DNA of 64,000 bases. Source: Acidobacteriota bacterium. Its GTDB lineage: Bacteria; Acidobacteriota; Holophagae; Holophagales; Holophagaceae. Positions 1-7,859 of this stretch are shown in pieces (position 1 is the first letter of the stretch; the number at the start of each line of letters is the position of its first letter). The notes under the pieces were generated by a model. It made no database searches and was not told the origin of the DNA. It was given only the letters and a program-made list of their open reading frames with translations. The translations under genes and the position numbers were made by a program. The DNA lies in contig SXYX01000006.1 of assembly GCA_005788175.1 (NCBI GenBank), positions 1 through 64,000 of the forward strand, written 5' to 3'.

Positions 1-530
1 CGACAAGCGCGGAGCATCCTTAAAGGGTCCTCCGAAAATCGTTCGGTGGGTTCACCTACACACCGAATAATCTTTTGATCGATGTCTTGCCTACCCCCAA
101 AGGGATCGATCAAAAAATCATCCCAGGATGCATCCGACATACGAGCGAGGGGGATGGCGAGAGCATTCATCGTGAAATCTCTGCGGGATAAATCCTCTTC
201 TAGGGTTACATTGAAGACCACTTCATCGGGATGTCGAAAGTCGCTATAGCCCTTTTCAGATCGAAAACTCGTAATTTCATATTTTCCATCGCCGATGAGC
301 ACGGTGATGGTCCCATGTTTCCAACCCGTGGGAATAACCATCATCCCAAGCTGTTCGAAAGCGTTTCGCATCGCCTGTGGAGACAGCGAACAGGCTAAAT
401 CTACGTCTCCCACTAACCTCACCATTCCGTTCCCCGTCAAAATACGGTCACGAATGGCTCCTCCTACTCCATAAAGTTGATCTTTAAGAGTGGGTGAAAG
501 TTTTTGTATAAAATTTTCAAGAATGTTCAA
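1..530 (-). CDS. cca: CCA tRNA nucleotidyltransferase, N-terminal part (runs off the left edge)
   Basis: Adds or repairs the 3' CCA of tRNAs in the cytoplasm. I translated the frame by hand: a GVGGAIRD nucleotide-binding loop at residues 21-28, the metal-binding GDVD at 41-44, RRDFTMNA at 116-123, a DPFGG turn, and EDPLRMLRAC at the window edge. This order is the class II polymerase-beta-like head domain. The C-terminal helical part lies outside. The start must be TTG at 530 because an in-frame TGA lies 12 bases upstream and no other start codon intervenes. That TTG overlaps the stop of the upstream GNAT gene as TTGA, so translation is probably coupled. The three tRNA genes in the window already encode CCA, so repair is a likely role. 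Confidence 0.92.
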   Translation of the reverse strand, partial: MNILENFIQKLSPTLKDQLYGVGGAIRDRILTGNGMVRLVGDVDLACSLSPQAMRNAFEQLGMMVIPTGWKHGTITVLIGDGKYEITSFRSEKGYSDFRHPDEVVFNVTLEEDLSRRDFTMNALAIPLARMSDASWDDFLIDPFGGRQDIDQKIIRCVGEPTERFSEDPLRMLRAC

Positions 531-1021
531 GGTAAATGCTCACTATGCTGATTCGCTAATTGGAAAAGGGACTCATTATCGACCCGACAAGTTAACCATG
601 CATCCATGGTTTTAGCTCCCATTTGACGATAGAAATTAATGCTAGGTTCGTTCCAGTCAAGAACTTGCCAGACGAATCGTGTGCAATTATTTTTGACTGC
701 TAGGCGAGCTATATGGATCAGAAGCGCTTTACCAATTCCATTTCGGCGATATTCAGGCCGTATAAAGAGATCCTCAAGATAAATACCTGCTTTACCTTCC
801 CAAGTACTGAAGTTATAAAACCAGAGAGCAAACCCTGCAGGCTTCCCCCCCCATTCAGCCATCACAACATAAATCAAAGGATGATCGCTAAAGGCGAAAT
901 GTAAAATATTATCCGGCGTCACAACGGCAGCTTCGGGATCCCGTTCATATTCGGCGAGTTCTTTAATGTAAGAGACGACCAAAGGAGCGTCTTCAGGCGT
1001 CATTGGGCGTAAAATTAGCAT
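527..1021 (-). CDS. GNAT family N-acetyltransferase, SSAT/thialysine-acetyltransferase-like
   Basis: Transfers acetyl from acetyl-CoA to an amine. Visible features are the N-terminal LRPMTPEDAP strand-turn, the central YLEDLFIRPEYRRNGIGKAL segment holding the pyrophosphate-binding RxxGxG loop near residues 92-97, and VLDWNEPSINFYRQMGAK near the C-terminus. That set is typical of the spermidine/spermine and thialysine acetyltransferase branch rather than ribosomal-protein acetyltransferases. At 164 residues the length is normal. The gene is divergent from arfB with 38 bases between starts, and its stop overlaps the start of cca. The substrate (polyamine, thialysine or another amine) cannot be settled from sequence. 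Confidence 0.85.
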   Translation of the reverse strand: MLILRPMTPEDAPLVVSYIKELAEYERDPEAAVVTPDNILHFAFSDHPLIYVVMAEWGGKPAGFALWFYNFSTWEGKAGIYLEDLFIRPEYRRNGIGKALLIHIARLAVKNNCTRFVWQVLDWNEPSINFYRQMGAKTMDAWLTCRVDNESLFQLANQHSEHLP

Positions 1022-1059
1022 TGATCTATTCTATCTACAAGTTCTCCTATCGAGGGTCC

Positions 1060-1488
1060 ATGCAGCATACATTTCGAATCAATGCCAAGGTGCTTATTCC
1101 ATCTCAGGCTATTCGTATCGAGACCACTCGGTCCTCGGGTCCAGGAGGTCAGAATGTAAACAAGCTATCAACGAAGGTCAAAATATATATTCATCTTTCG
1201 TCAATTCAGGGGCTCACAACCGAGGAATCCATCCGATTACATAAACGACTTACCGGTAAAATCTCTCTTAAAGGCGAGGTGCTTGTCGTCAGTCAGCGGA
1301 CCCGAAGCCAACTGAAAAACCTAGAGGATGCAAAAGAAAAAGTCATTGCGCTCATTGTTAAAGCCATTACTTCTTATAAAACTAGGATTCCCACTTCGGC
1401 TTCAGCAGGGGCGTCGCAGCGACGAATTCAATCTAAGAAATTAAGATCTGAGATAAAAAAAAGAAGATCAGCTAAAAATTGGGATTGA
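1060..1488 (+). CDS. arfB: Alternative ribosome-rescue factor ArfB (peptidyl-tRNA hydrolase, RF-1 domain protein)
   Basis: Small class I release-factor-like hydrolase that frees peptidyl-tRNA from ribosomes stalled at the end of mRNAs. The catalytic SSGPGGQNVNKLSTKV segment lies at residues 23-38 of the chosen start, and a basic tail (SKKLRSEIKKRRSAKNWD) matches the tail that enters the empty mRNA channel. There is no codon-recognition domain, which excludes RF1/RF2. The frame stays open to 1003, but ATG 1060 is preferred: it starts MQHTFRI, follows a GAGGG, and does not run into the divergent GNAT gene. About 142 residues is the family's usual size. No tmRNA gene is visible here. Confidence 0.9.
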   Translation: MQHTFRINAKVLIPSQAIRIETTRSSGPGGQNVNKLSTKVKIYIHLSSIQGLTTEESIRLHKRLTGKISLKGEVLVVSQRTRSQLKNLEDAKEKVIALIVKAITSYKTRIPTSASAGASQRRIQSKKLRSEIKKRRSAKNWD

Positions 1489-1496
1489 GGCATCCC
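1473..1496 (-). terminator. Possible intrinsic terminator after tRNA-Lys
   Basis: On the minus strand a GGGAT/ATCCC stem with a six-base loop (1481-1496) is followed by a T-run (complement of 1473-1478). It lies just past the 3' end of the tRNA-Lys gene and inside the last codons of convergent arfB. The stem is only five base pairs, so the call is tentative. Confidence 0.4.
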
Positions 1497-1507
1497 GTCC
1501 CTTAAAT

Positions 1508-1584
1508 TGGTGCTCCCGACCGGACTCGAACCGGTGACCCGCTGATTAAGAGTCAGCTGCTCTAACCAACTGAGCTACGGAAGC
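1508..1584 (-). tRNA. tRNA-Lys (anticodon CUU)
   Basis: A complete cloverleaf on the minus strand: acceptor stem GCTTCCG with CGGGAGC (one G-U pair), D arm GCTC/GAGC, anticodon stem GCTGA/TCAGC around the loop CTCTTAA giving anticodon CTT, T arm ACCGG-TTCGAGT-CCGGT, discriminator A and encoded CCA (1508-1510). It lies 51 bases downstream of the trpS stop on the same strand, so it may be co-transcribed with the mltG-to-trpS operon or have its own promoter. Confidence 0.97.
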
Positions 1585-1635
1585 CCCTCTAGTTTCTCAG
1601 TTTTTTACCAATTCTCAAGCAAAAAAAAAGTAGGG

Positions 1636-2625
1636 TTAGAATTTTGGTAATTTAACGACGTCTCTAACTTTTTCCATTGTACCTTCGGCAACTTTTCGAG
1701 CTTGGGTATTCCCATGATCGAGTACTTCATCTAAAGACTTAGAATTTTGTAGACTAGCCTGAACGCGTTCTCGAACTGGTGCGATTTTGATGATTAGTTT
1801 TTCGGCTACCTTCATTTTGCAATCAAAACATCCTATTGAAGCACCTCGACAGCCTTTATTGATTTCATCTTGCGTCTCTTGAGATGAGAATATTTTGTGA
1901 TAAACGAAAACGGGACACTGATCGGGATTACCTGGATCTGTTTTTTTGACTCGATTAGGGTCAGAAATCATTTGTCGTGTGCACTTTTCCTTAATTGAAC
2001 TGTCCTCATCCGATAAATAGATGCAGTTATCGTAAGTCTTTGACATTTTTCGGCCATCTAGACCTAATACTTTTGCAGTGGGGGTTAAAACAGCCTGAGG
2101 TTCTTTAAAGAAGTTCGTATGGTAGATATGATTGAATCTTCTGGCAATTTCACGAGTGAGCTCAAGATGAAAAAGCTGATCTTCCCCCACAGGGACTTTA
2201 TCAGCTTGATACATCAGAATGTCGGCTGCCTGCAATAGCGGATAACCTAAGAAGCCAAAACTATTGAGATCCGCATTGGCATTCACTTGTTTTTCTTTAT
2301 AGGTTGGGACCCGCTCGAGCCACGAGAGGGGTGTGGTCATGCTTAAAAGTAACTGCAGCTCTGCGTGTTCTTTGATGGCACTCTGGACAAAAATAGAGCT
2401 GGTATTCGGATTGATACCTACGGCTAAAAAGGTAGCTGCCAGCTCATAGACTGAAGGCTGTATCACTTCTACCTGGTTGTATTTAGATGTGAGGGCATGC
2501 CAGTCGGCAATCATGTAGAAAACGCTATTGCCTTTTTGAAGTGAAACGAAATTATCAAGGGCTCCCACTAAATGGCCAATATGCAAGGATCCACTTGGTT
2601 GAATGCCTGATAAAACTATCGACAT
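1636..2625 (-). CDS. trpS: Tryptophanyl-tRNA synthetase, with an iron-sulfur-type cysteine set
   Basis: Class I synthetase that charges tRNA-Trp. HIGH is at residues 15-18 and KMSKT at 193-197; 329 residues is the usual bacterial length. The C-terminal half has cysteines at 237, 259, 266 and 269 (spacing x21, x6, x2), ending in GCFDCK. From memory, Thermotoga maritima TrpRS uses an almost identical C-x22-C-x6-C-x2-C set to hold a [4Fe-4S] cluster near the anticodon-binding region, so cluster binding is a reasonable inference here. It is the last gene of the left-going mltG-tlyA-oxidoreductase-M50-trpS group, five bases after the M50 gene. Confidence 0.97.
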   Translation of the reverse strand: MSIVLSGIQPSGSLHIGHLVGALDNFVSLQKGNSVFYMIADWHALTSKYNQVEVIQPSVYELAATFLAVGINPNTSSIFVQSAIKEHAELQLLLSMTTPLSWLERVPTYKEKQVNANADLNSFGFLGYPLLQAADILMYQADKVPVGEDQLFHLELTREIARRFNHIYHTNFFKEPQAVLTPTAKVLGLDGRKMSKTYDNCIYLSDEDSSIKEKCTRQMISDPNRVKKTDPGNPDQCPVFVYHKIFSSQETQDEINKGCRGASIGCFDCKMKVAEKLIIKIAPVRERVQASLQNSKSLDEVLDHGNTQARKVAEGTMEKVRDVVKLPKF

Positions 2626-2630
2626 AACCT

Positions 2631-3371
2631 TTACCCCAAGAAGACGGTTTGCAATAGTCCGAGTATACCAATCAGGAACATAAACACTGGGTAAAGAATG
2701 AATTGAAATAATCCGGTAAAGACTAGGATCAAAAGGACACCTGACATATAAGGTTGGACACGATCATAACCAGGTAACCATTGATCGGGAACAAATGCTC
2801 GCAGAACCGAAGAACCGTCGAGGGGTCCTAAGGGGAGAAGATTAAAAATAGCCAAACCCATATTAATCAGAATGCATTGTCCCGAGAGTGCAATTAAAAT
2901 CGTTTGATTAGATACAGTTCCCAATCGCTCGATTCCTGCATAGCCCGTAAGGGCAGATTCGAAAAGAATTTTTCGTTGATCGACATCGACAACATTGATC
3001 TTTACCAAAAAAACTGTGATAAAGAAAAAAAGTAGACTAAGGATGATATTCGAAGCGGGACCCGCAAAAGCTACCAGCGCATAGGATATCTTCATTCGTA
3101 ATCGGCGCGTGAGGTTTACAGGATTAACGGGAACAGGCTTAGCCCAGCCAATAAAAGGAATACCTGTAGACATTCCGATAAGTGGGAATAAAAAAGTGCC
3201 GATAGGATCCATATGTGCCAGAGGATTAAGCGTCATTCGTCCCATACGCTGTGCTGTTCGATCTTCAAGAAGGAAAGCTGCAGTTGCGTGGCTCGCTTCG
3301 TGAACACTTAGAGAAAAAAGAAGTGCTACATATGAAATCAAGATGGCGGGAAGTGAAAAGTTATCGAACAT
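2631..3371 (-). CDS. Site-2 protease family (peptidase M50) membrane protein
   Basis: Polytopic zinc metalloprotease of the compact M50B type (no PDZ domain), acting within the inner membrane. The zinc motif HEASH is at residues 24-28 in the first hydrophobic helix. The third ligand motif NLLPLGPLDG is at 177-186, with Asp185. Several other hydrophobic segments are visible and the C-terminus is hydrophobic. At 246 residues it matches the short YdgC/Rv-type family rather than RseP. Its ATG overlaps the upstream oxidoreductase stop as TAATG, so it is translationally coupled. No anti-sigma factor or other obvious substrate is encoded nearby, so its target is unknown. Confidence 0.9.
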   Translation of the reverse strand: MFDNFSLPAILISYVALLFSLSVHEASHATAAFLLEDRTAQRMGRMTLNPLAHMDPIGTFLFPLIGMSTGIPFIGWAKPVPVNPVNLTRRLRMKISYALVAFAGPASNIILSLLFFFITVFLVKINVVDVDQRKILFESALTGYAGIERLGTVSNQTILIALSGQCILINMGLAIFNLLPLGPLDGSSVLRAFVPDQWLPGYDRVQPYMSGVLLILVFTGLFQFILYPVFMFLIGILGLLQTVFLG

Positions 3372-4618
3372 TAAATGACAATCGTCTCCTTAACTAGTTT
3401 ACCTTCTCTAAATCGACTCCACCTAAGGGGACTACAGTCTATAGTCCGATATGCCCCGAAAAAGATGAGTTCAGCCAAGCAGAGTCCGACGGCTGGTGAC
3501 TCCATAGCTCCATGGCCACTGTAGCCCACCTGGAGCATGAGGTTTTTGCAATTATCGTGCCAACCTACAATGGCATTATGGTCGAGTGAATTCGTGTCAT
3601 AAAGGCCGCCCCACCCTGATTTCAACTTACAAGATGCTGCAGAGGGTATTCTCTCTTGCATTGGAAGATTCACCTCGTTGATATAGTAATCATGCTCAAA
3701 TGTAGTATCGAAACTATCGGGTTCAGCTTTTCTAGCTTTACCAATCATGAGATTTCCGCTTTCGTACTTGAAATAAATACCTTGATCAATAATCGTAAGG
3801 GGTATGTCTTTCCATCGAGAATCCACATTCGGATACCCTGGGAATTCTGTTATGAACATCATTCTTTTTTGGGCAATGACGGGTGTAAGATCCTCTTCCT
3901 TCATGCCTGATCGTTTTAGCAACTGATTAATCCACGGGCCGGTACAGAGGGCAACCGTACCTGCACTAACCGACTCCTCGATACCCTCGGAAGTTTTCAA
4001 AATGATGCCTGTGGCAACTCCATTTTTAATAGATATACTCAAGACTTCCGTATTCAATTCAATGACGGGGGGATTGGGATAGTCATTCAAGGCCCTTTCG
4101 AAATAACCCACGGCTGCTTGGCTTGGGTCAAAACTTCCGCAGTCTTTACCAAAGATGCCCCCTACGATAGGTTCAAATTCAAGGGCCTCAACAATTTCAG
4201 GATCCATGTGGTCGACACCGCAAAGAAGCCCGGGAATTTTATTTTCAATATCAGCGGGTTTAAGGATTTCAAAATTAACCCCATTAGCATTCCATTGATC
4301 AAAAGCTTCGGGTATTTTATCCCAAGCTTTTTGATAATAAGTGAATAGGTATCCAGATCCTTGATACGCACAACTCACTCCCATATCTTGTGAGAAATTC
4401 TTCAAGAGGCGCATCGAGTAAGAACAGAGTTTTTGATTAATGTCTGTTGTCCACAGATTACGAAAGCCTCCTGCACTGAAAGCGGTGGGGCCACTTGCGA
4501 TCTTATCCCCTCGGTCTAAAACAAGGATGCTTCCTTTGAAGCCAAGTTTGAGGAGGTTGTAGATCAGGGAACCAGAGCTGATTCCTGCCCCCACCACAAT
4601 AAGATCATATTTACGCAT
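3371..4618 (-). CDS. FAD-dependent oxidoreductase of the DAO/DadA fold
   Basis: Predicted flavoprotein oxidising an amino acid or related amine or hydroxyl substrate. The dinucleotide-binding loop VVGAGISSGSL is at residues 9-19, followed by a strand ending LDRG. An FNLW-like region (SAGGFRNLW) and the C-terminal GYSGHGAMESPAVGLCLAEL FAD-contact segment are typical of the D-amino-acid-oxidase / sarcosine-oxidase-beta superfamily. At 415 residues the length fits. There is no signal peptide, so it is cytoplasmic or peripheral to the membrane. It sits between tlyA (8-base gap) and the M50 protease (TAATG overlap), neither of which suggests a substrate. Glycine, proline, D-amino-acid or hydroxyglutarate oxidase activity are all possible. 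Confidence 0.85.
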   Translation of the reverse strand: MRKYDLIVVGAGISSGSLIYNLLKLGFKGSILVLDRGDKIASGPTAFSAGGFRNLWTTDINQKLCSYSMRLLKNFSQDMGVSCAYQGSGYLFTYYQKAWDKIPEAFDQWNANGVNFEILKPADIENKIPGLLCGVDHMDPEIVEALEFEPIVGGIFGKDCGSFDPSQAAVGYFERALNDYPNPPVIELNTEVLSISIKNGVATGIILKTSEGIEESVSAGTVALCTGPWINQLLKRSGMKEEDLTPVIAQKRMMFITEFPGYPNVDSRWKDIPLTIIDQGIYFKYESGNLMIGKARKAEPDSFDTTFEHDYYINEVNLPMQERIPSAASCKLKSGWGGLYDTNSLDHNAIVGWHDNCKNLMLQVGYSGHGAMESPAVGLCLAELIFFGAYRTIDCSPLRWSRFREGKLVKETIVI

Positions 4619-4626
4619 TGTTAGAT

Positions 4627-5358
4627 TTAATCATACTGAAGAAACATTAGGAATTCTTGATTACCCTTTTGGCCCAAGAGAGGGGATCGAATGATCTCGT
4701 GAGGTTTGAGTTTGGTTGTGTTGAAAAACAAGAAGAGCTCATCGCAGATCCTTTGGTGAATGAGAGGATCTGTTACGATACCCCCTTCACCGACCTCTTC
4801 CTTTTTCGCTTCAAATTGTGGTTTGATCAACAAGATGGCCTTAGATTTTGTTTTAAGTGACACAAGAACAGAAGGAATAATTTTTTTGAGGGAGGTGAAG
4901 CTTAAATCTGCACAAAGGAAATTGACTGGATCAGGAATCCATGAAGGATCCCAAAAACGGGCGTTTGTATTCTCCATAGAGATGACTTTGGGATGATTTC
5001 TTAGTTTCCAATCTAGTTGGTTAGTTCCTGAATCAACGGCATATACTTTTTGAGCACCGTGTTGGATTAGGCAATCCGTAAAGCCACCTGTGCTCGAGCC
5101 TAAGTCTAAACAAATCTGCTCATGGATTGAAAGTTTCCAATATTCGAGGCCTGCTTTTAATTTAAACCCCCCGCGACTAACAAAAGGTATTTTTTCTTGC
5201 TTTACTCGGATATGAGCGCTGACAGGAACCATTAGGCCAACCTTATCGGCGATTTGGTTATCTACTAATATCTCTCCAGCTAAAATAAGACCTTGAGCGT
5301 GATTCAGATCTCTTGCTAAGCCGAGCTTCAATAGAAATTGATCAAGCCTCATGGTCAT
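4627..5358 (-). CDS. tlyA: TlyA family rRNA (cytidine-2'-O)-methyltransferase
   Basis: 2'-O-methylates cytidines in 16S and/or 23S rRNA using SAM. An N-terminal S4 RNA-binding domain (MRLDQFLLKLGLARD onward, residues 3-62) is joined to an FtsJ-like Rossmann methyltransferase whose SAM loop is LDLGSSTGGFTDCL. VSRGGFKLKAGL between the two is the TlyA hallmark. The ATG directly abuts the mltG stop (TAA then ATG), so the pair is probably coupled. At 243 residues it is standard. Older annotation often says haemolysin; nothing in the sequence supports secretion. Confidence 0.93.
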   Translation of the reverse strand: MTMRLDQFLLKLGLARDLNHAQGLILAGEILVDNQIADKVGLMVPVSAHIRVKQEKIPFVSRGGFKLKAGLEYWKLSIHEQICLDLGSSTGGFTDCLIQHGAQKVYAVDSGTNQLDWKLRNHPKVISMENTNARFWDPSWIPDPVNFLCADLSFTSLKKIIPSVLVSLKTKSKAILLIKPQFEAKKEEVGEGGIVTDPLIHQRICDELFLFFNTTKLKPHEIIRSPLLGQKGNQEFLMFLQYD

Positions 5359-6375
5359 TTATTGAGCTTCCTGCTTTATAAGTTTATTTTGAGCCTTTGT
5401 CTTTCGGTAAGCCTGGACAGCCTTGAGATGATCCTCGAGATTAGATGAAAATATGTGATATCCATTCCCATCCGCTACAAAATATAGATCCTCAGTTGAT
5501 AAGGGATTGGCAGCCGCTTGCATAGATCTCAGACCGGGTGAAGATATAGGACCCGGGGGGAGTCCGGAAATACGATAAGTATTGTAAGGATGTGATCTCT
5601 CTAGATCCTTTCGGCCAATTTTTAAAGGGTTTGATAACGCTAACTTAAACTTAACGTATTGAACGGTCGGATCACATTGAAGGAGCATGCCCTTCTTTAA
5701 TCGATTGAGAAATACACCCGCAATATGTTCACGTTCCGAATTCATAGTTGCTTCTGACTCAACGAGGCTTGCGAGTATGAGGGTTTCGTAAGCCGTAAGT
5801 CCATTCAAGGACTGGCGAGGTGGGTAGTATTTTTTGGATTGCCCCACAATCATCTTGATAATGTCTACAGGGTCCATAGCGTGATTAATATAATAAGTAT
5901 TGGGGGCTAATAGGCCCTCGAGATTTCTGGCGAGCGGCTCGCCGGTTGAGAGAAGGATCTCGGGATCTGTCCAAAGAGCCCAAAATTGATCGCGCGGGAC
6001 GAAATCTGCCAGGATTTTCTCAATCTGCCAACTATTTGAGCCTTCAGGTATAACAACCGGTACAAAAGTACTGCGACCACCCCAAATAATACTTATGACC
6101 TCGAATAAGGTGGCTTGGGGTGGAATACGATATTCACCCTCCATAACTTTGCGGAAATCTAATTTAGCCCAAATTCTGATCGGTAAGTCAGATTTGATGA
6201 TTCCAAATGTTTTAAGTTGACGGATAACCTGAAAAGCCGACATGCCCTTTTTAACAAGAACAACTTGAGGTTCGTTTAAATCGCTTCGTTGTCTCAATAA
6301 AAGCACGCTCGCCGATACAGCAAGCGCTAGGCTGATCACAAGAGCTTTGGTTAATTTAGAGACATTTAGAGACAT
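5359..6375 (-). CDS. mltG: Endolytic murein transglycosylase MltG
   Basis: Inner-membrane YceG-like lytic transglycosylase that cuts nascent glycan strands and sets their length. One N-terminal membrane anchor (residues 9-27) is followed by a LysM-like N-domain (VVLVKKGMSAFQVIRQL) and the catalytic region. EGLLAPNTYY, then LASLVESEA with the predicted catalytic Glu206, and YNTYRISGLPPGPISSPG match the family core. At 338 residues it is normal. It is first in the left-going operon mltG-tlyA-oxidoreductase-M50-trpS and is divergent from the APC permease with only 53 bases between starts, so the two promoters must overlap or be very compact. Confidence 0.95.
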   Translation of the reverse strand: MSLNVSKLTKALVISLALAVSASVLLLRQRSDLNEPQVVLVKKGMSAFQVIRQLKTFGIIKSDLPIRIWAKLDFRKVMEGEYRIPPQATLFEVISIIWGGRSTFVPVVIPEGSNSWQIEKILADFVPRDQFWALWTDPEILLSTGEPLARNLEGLLAPNTYYINHAMDPVDIIKMIVGQSKKYYPPRQSLNGLTAYETLILASLVESEATMNSEREHIAGVFLNRLKKGMLLQCDPTVQYVKFKLALSNPLKIGRKDLERSHPYNTYRISGLPPGPISSPGLRSMQAAANPLSTEDLYFVADGNGYHIFSSNLEDHLKAVQAYRKTKAQNKLIKQEAQ

Positions 6376-6428
6376 AATGCTTTATTATCCCTTAGATAGA
6401 TCTATGGGGCGACGACGAGAGGTATCGG

Positions 6429-7859
6429 ATGGCTAACAACACTTACCAAAGGCATATGGGTCTTTTCTCATCGGTCATGTTGATCGCAGGATCTATGATT
6501 GGCTCAGGTGTTTTCATCGTTGCAGCGGATATGGTTCGCATTGGGCATACAGGTAGTTCATTGCTTCTTGGATGGCTTCTGACAGGCATCATTACAATTT
6601 TATGTGCCTTGTCCTTCGGCGAACTTGCCGGTATGTTCCCAAGAGCTGGGGGTCAGTATTCCTATATCAAAGAAATTTATGGGCCGATGACAGCCTTTAC
6701 TTTCGGATGGACTTTTTTCACTGTGATCGAATGCGGAACTATTGCCGCAGTGGCGGTGGGTTTTGGAAAATATTTGGGGACATTCTTTCCAGGTATATCC
6801 GACACAGTATGGCTAGGTTCACAAATACACATCGATCAATTCAATCTCCTTAACATCAAAGATCAATTCATAATTAGCCTCGGGCCTTATGATATGGGAC
6901 TCACGACATCAAGGCTTTCAGGCATCTTTATTATTGCCTTACTAACGGGTATCAACCTTTTGGGCGTCAAAGCAGGATCTTGGATTCAGAACATCCTAAC
7001 CGTCATTAAGATTGGAAGTTTAGCTCTACTAATTTTTTTGGGACTTTACCTCAAACCCCAAGTTGCTCCGAGCCCAAGCCCACTCCCCTTTACACAAGAT
7101 TCTATTTATCATGGGTTTTTAATCAGTTTATTGATCATGCAGACAGGGAGCCTCTTTAGCGCGACGGCCTGGGAATCTCTTACATTTGTTGCTTCTGAGG
7201 TCAAGGACCCAAAGCGTGTCATCCCATTGTCTCTTTTCATTGGAACAACCTTGGTTTGTGGAATCTATTTCATTGTGAATTTCATTTATATCAAATTCCT
7301 CGGACCCGTAGGTATTGCGACCGCTCCGAATGATCGAGTTGGTAGCTTGGCGCTTCAGGCCATGATCGGATCTTCGGGAGCTTACCTCATGGCGGGCGGT
7401 ATTTTGATCAGCATGTTTGGCTGTGTTAATGGCATTGTCCTATCTGGTGCTCGAGTCTATCAATCGATGGCTGAAGACGGGCTTTTCTTTAAAAGCGTTA
7501 AAGCTTTGAATAATAATGGTGTCCCGGCCTATGGATTAGCCTATCAAGCAATTTGGAGTTGTATCCTTACGCTTACTGGAACGTATGGACAACTTCTCGA
7601 CTTCGTCATGTTTGCTGCAATTTTATTTTTCTTCATTACTGTACTAGGCGTGATCCTTTTGCGTATTCGAAAACCAGAATTAGATCGACCCATCAAGGTG
7701 ATTGGCTATCCTGTAACACCACTTTTATATCTTGCTTTAGCGGGTTCTGTGATGATTGCTCTACTGATTTATAGACCAAGCTATACCTGGCCAGGGCTAT
7801 TGATTGTTTTAATGGGAATTCCAATATATTGGCTAAGACCCCATAAAGAACGGGTCTAA
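6429..7859 (+). CDS. APC family amino acid permease
   Basis: Inner-membrane transporter with about twelve hydrophobic helices in 476 residues. MLIAGSMIGSGVFIVAADMV near residues 17-36 is the unwound first helix of the amino acid/polyamine/organocation family, and FGELAGMFPRAGGQYSYIKE is the conserved helix 2-3 loop. Later FVASEVKDPKRVIPLS is the usual cytoplasmic loop. It probably exchanges or imports amino acids; the substrate is not readable from sequence. Its TAA shares four bases (CTAA, 7856-7859) with the stop of convergent secA. Confidence 0.88.
   Translation: MANNTYQRHMGLFSSVMLIAGSMIGSGVFIVAADMVRIGHTGSSLLLGWLLTGIITILCALSFGELAGMFPRAGGQYSYIKEIYGPMTAFTFGWTFFTVIECGTIAAVAVGFGKYLGTFFPGISDTVWLGSQIHIDQFNLLNIKDQFIISLGPYDMGLTTSRLSGIFIIALLTGINLLGVKAGSWIQNILTVIKIGSLALLIFLGLYLKPQVAPSPSPLPFTQDSIYHGFLISLLIMQTGSLFSATAWESLTFVASEVKDPKRVIPLSLFIGTTLVCGIYFIVNFIYIKFLGPVGIATAPNDRVGSLALQAMIGSSGAYLMAGGILISMFGCVNGIVLSGARVYQSMAEDGLFFKSVKALNNNGVPAYGLAYQAIWSCILTLTGTYGQLLDFVMFAAILFFFITVLGVILLRIRKPELDRPIKVIGYPVTPLLYLALAGSVMIALLIYRPSYTWPGLLIVLMGIPIYWLRPHKERV

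Noticed and set aside
1060-1488. Peptide chain release factor RF1/RF2 fragment
   Set aside because: The protein is complete for ArfB, with a basic tail and no codon-recognition domain.
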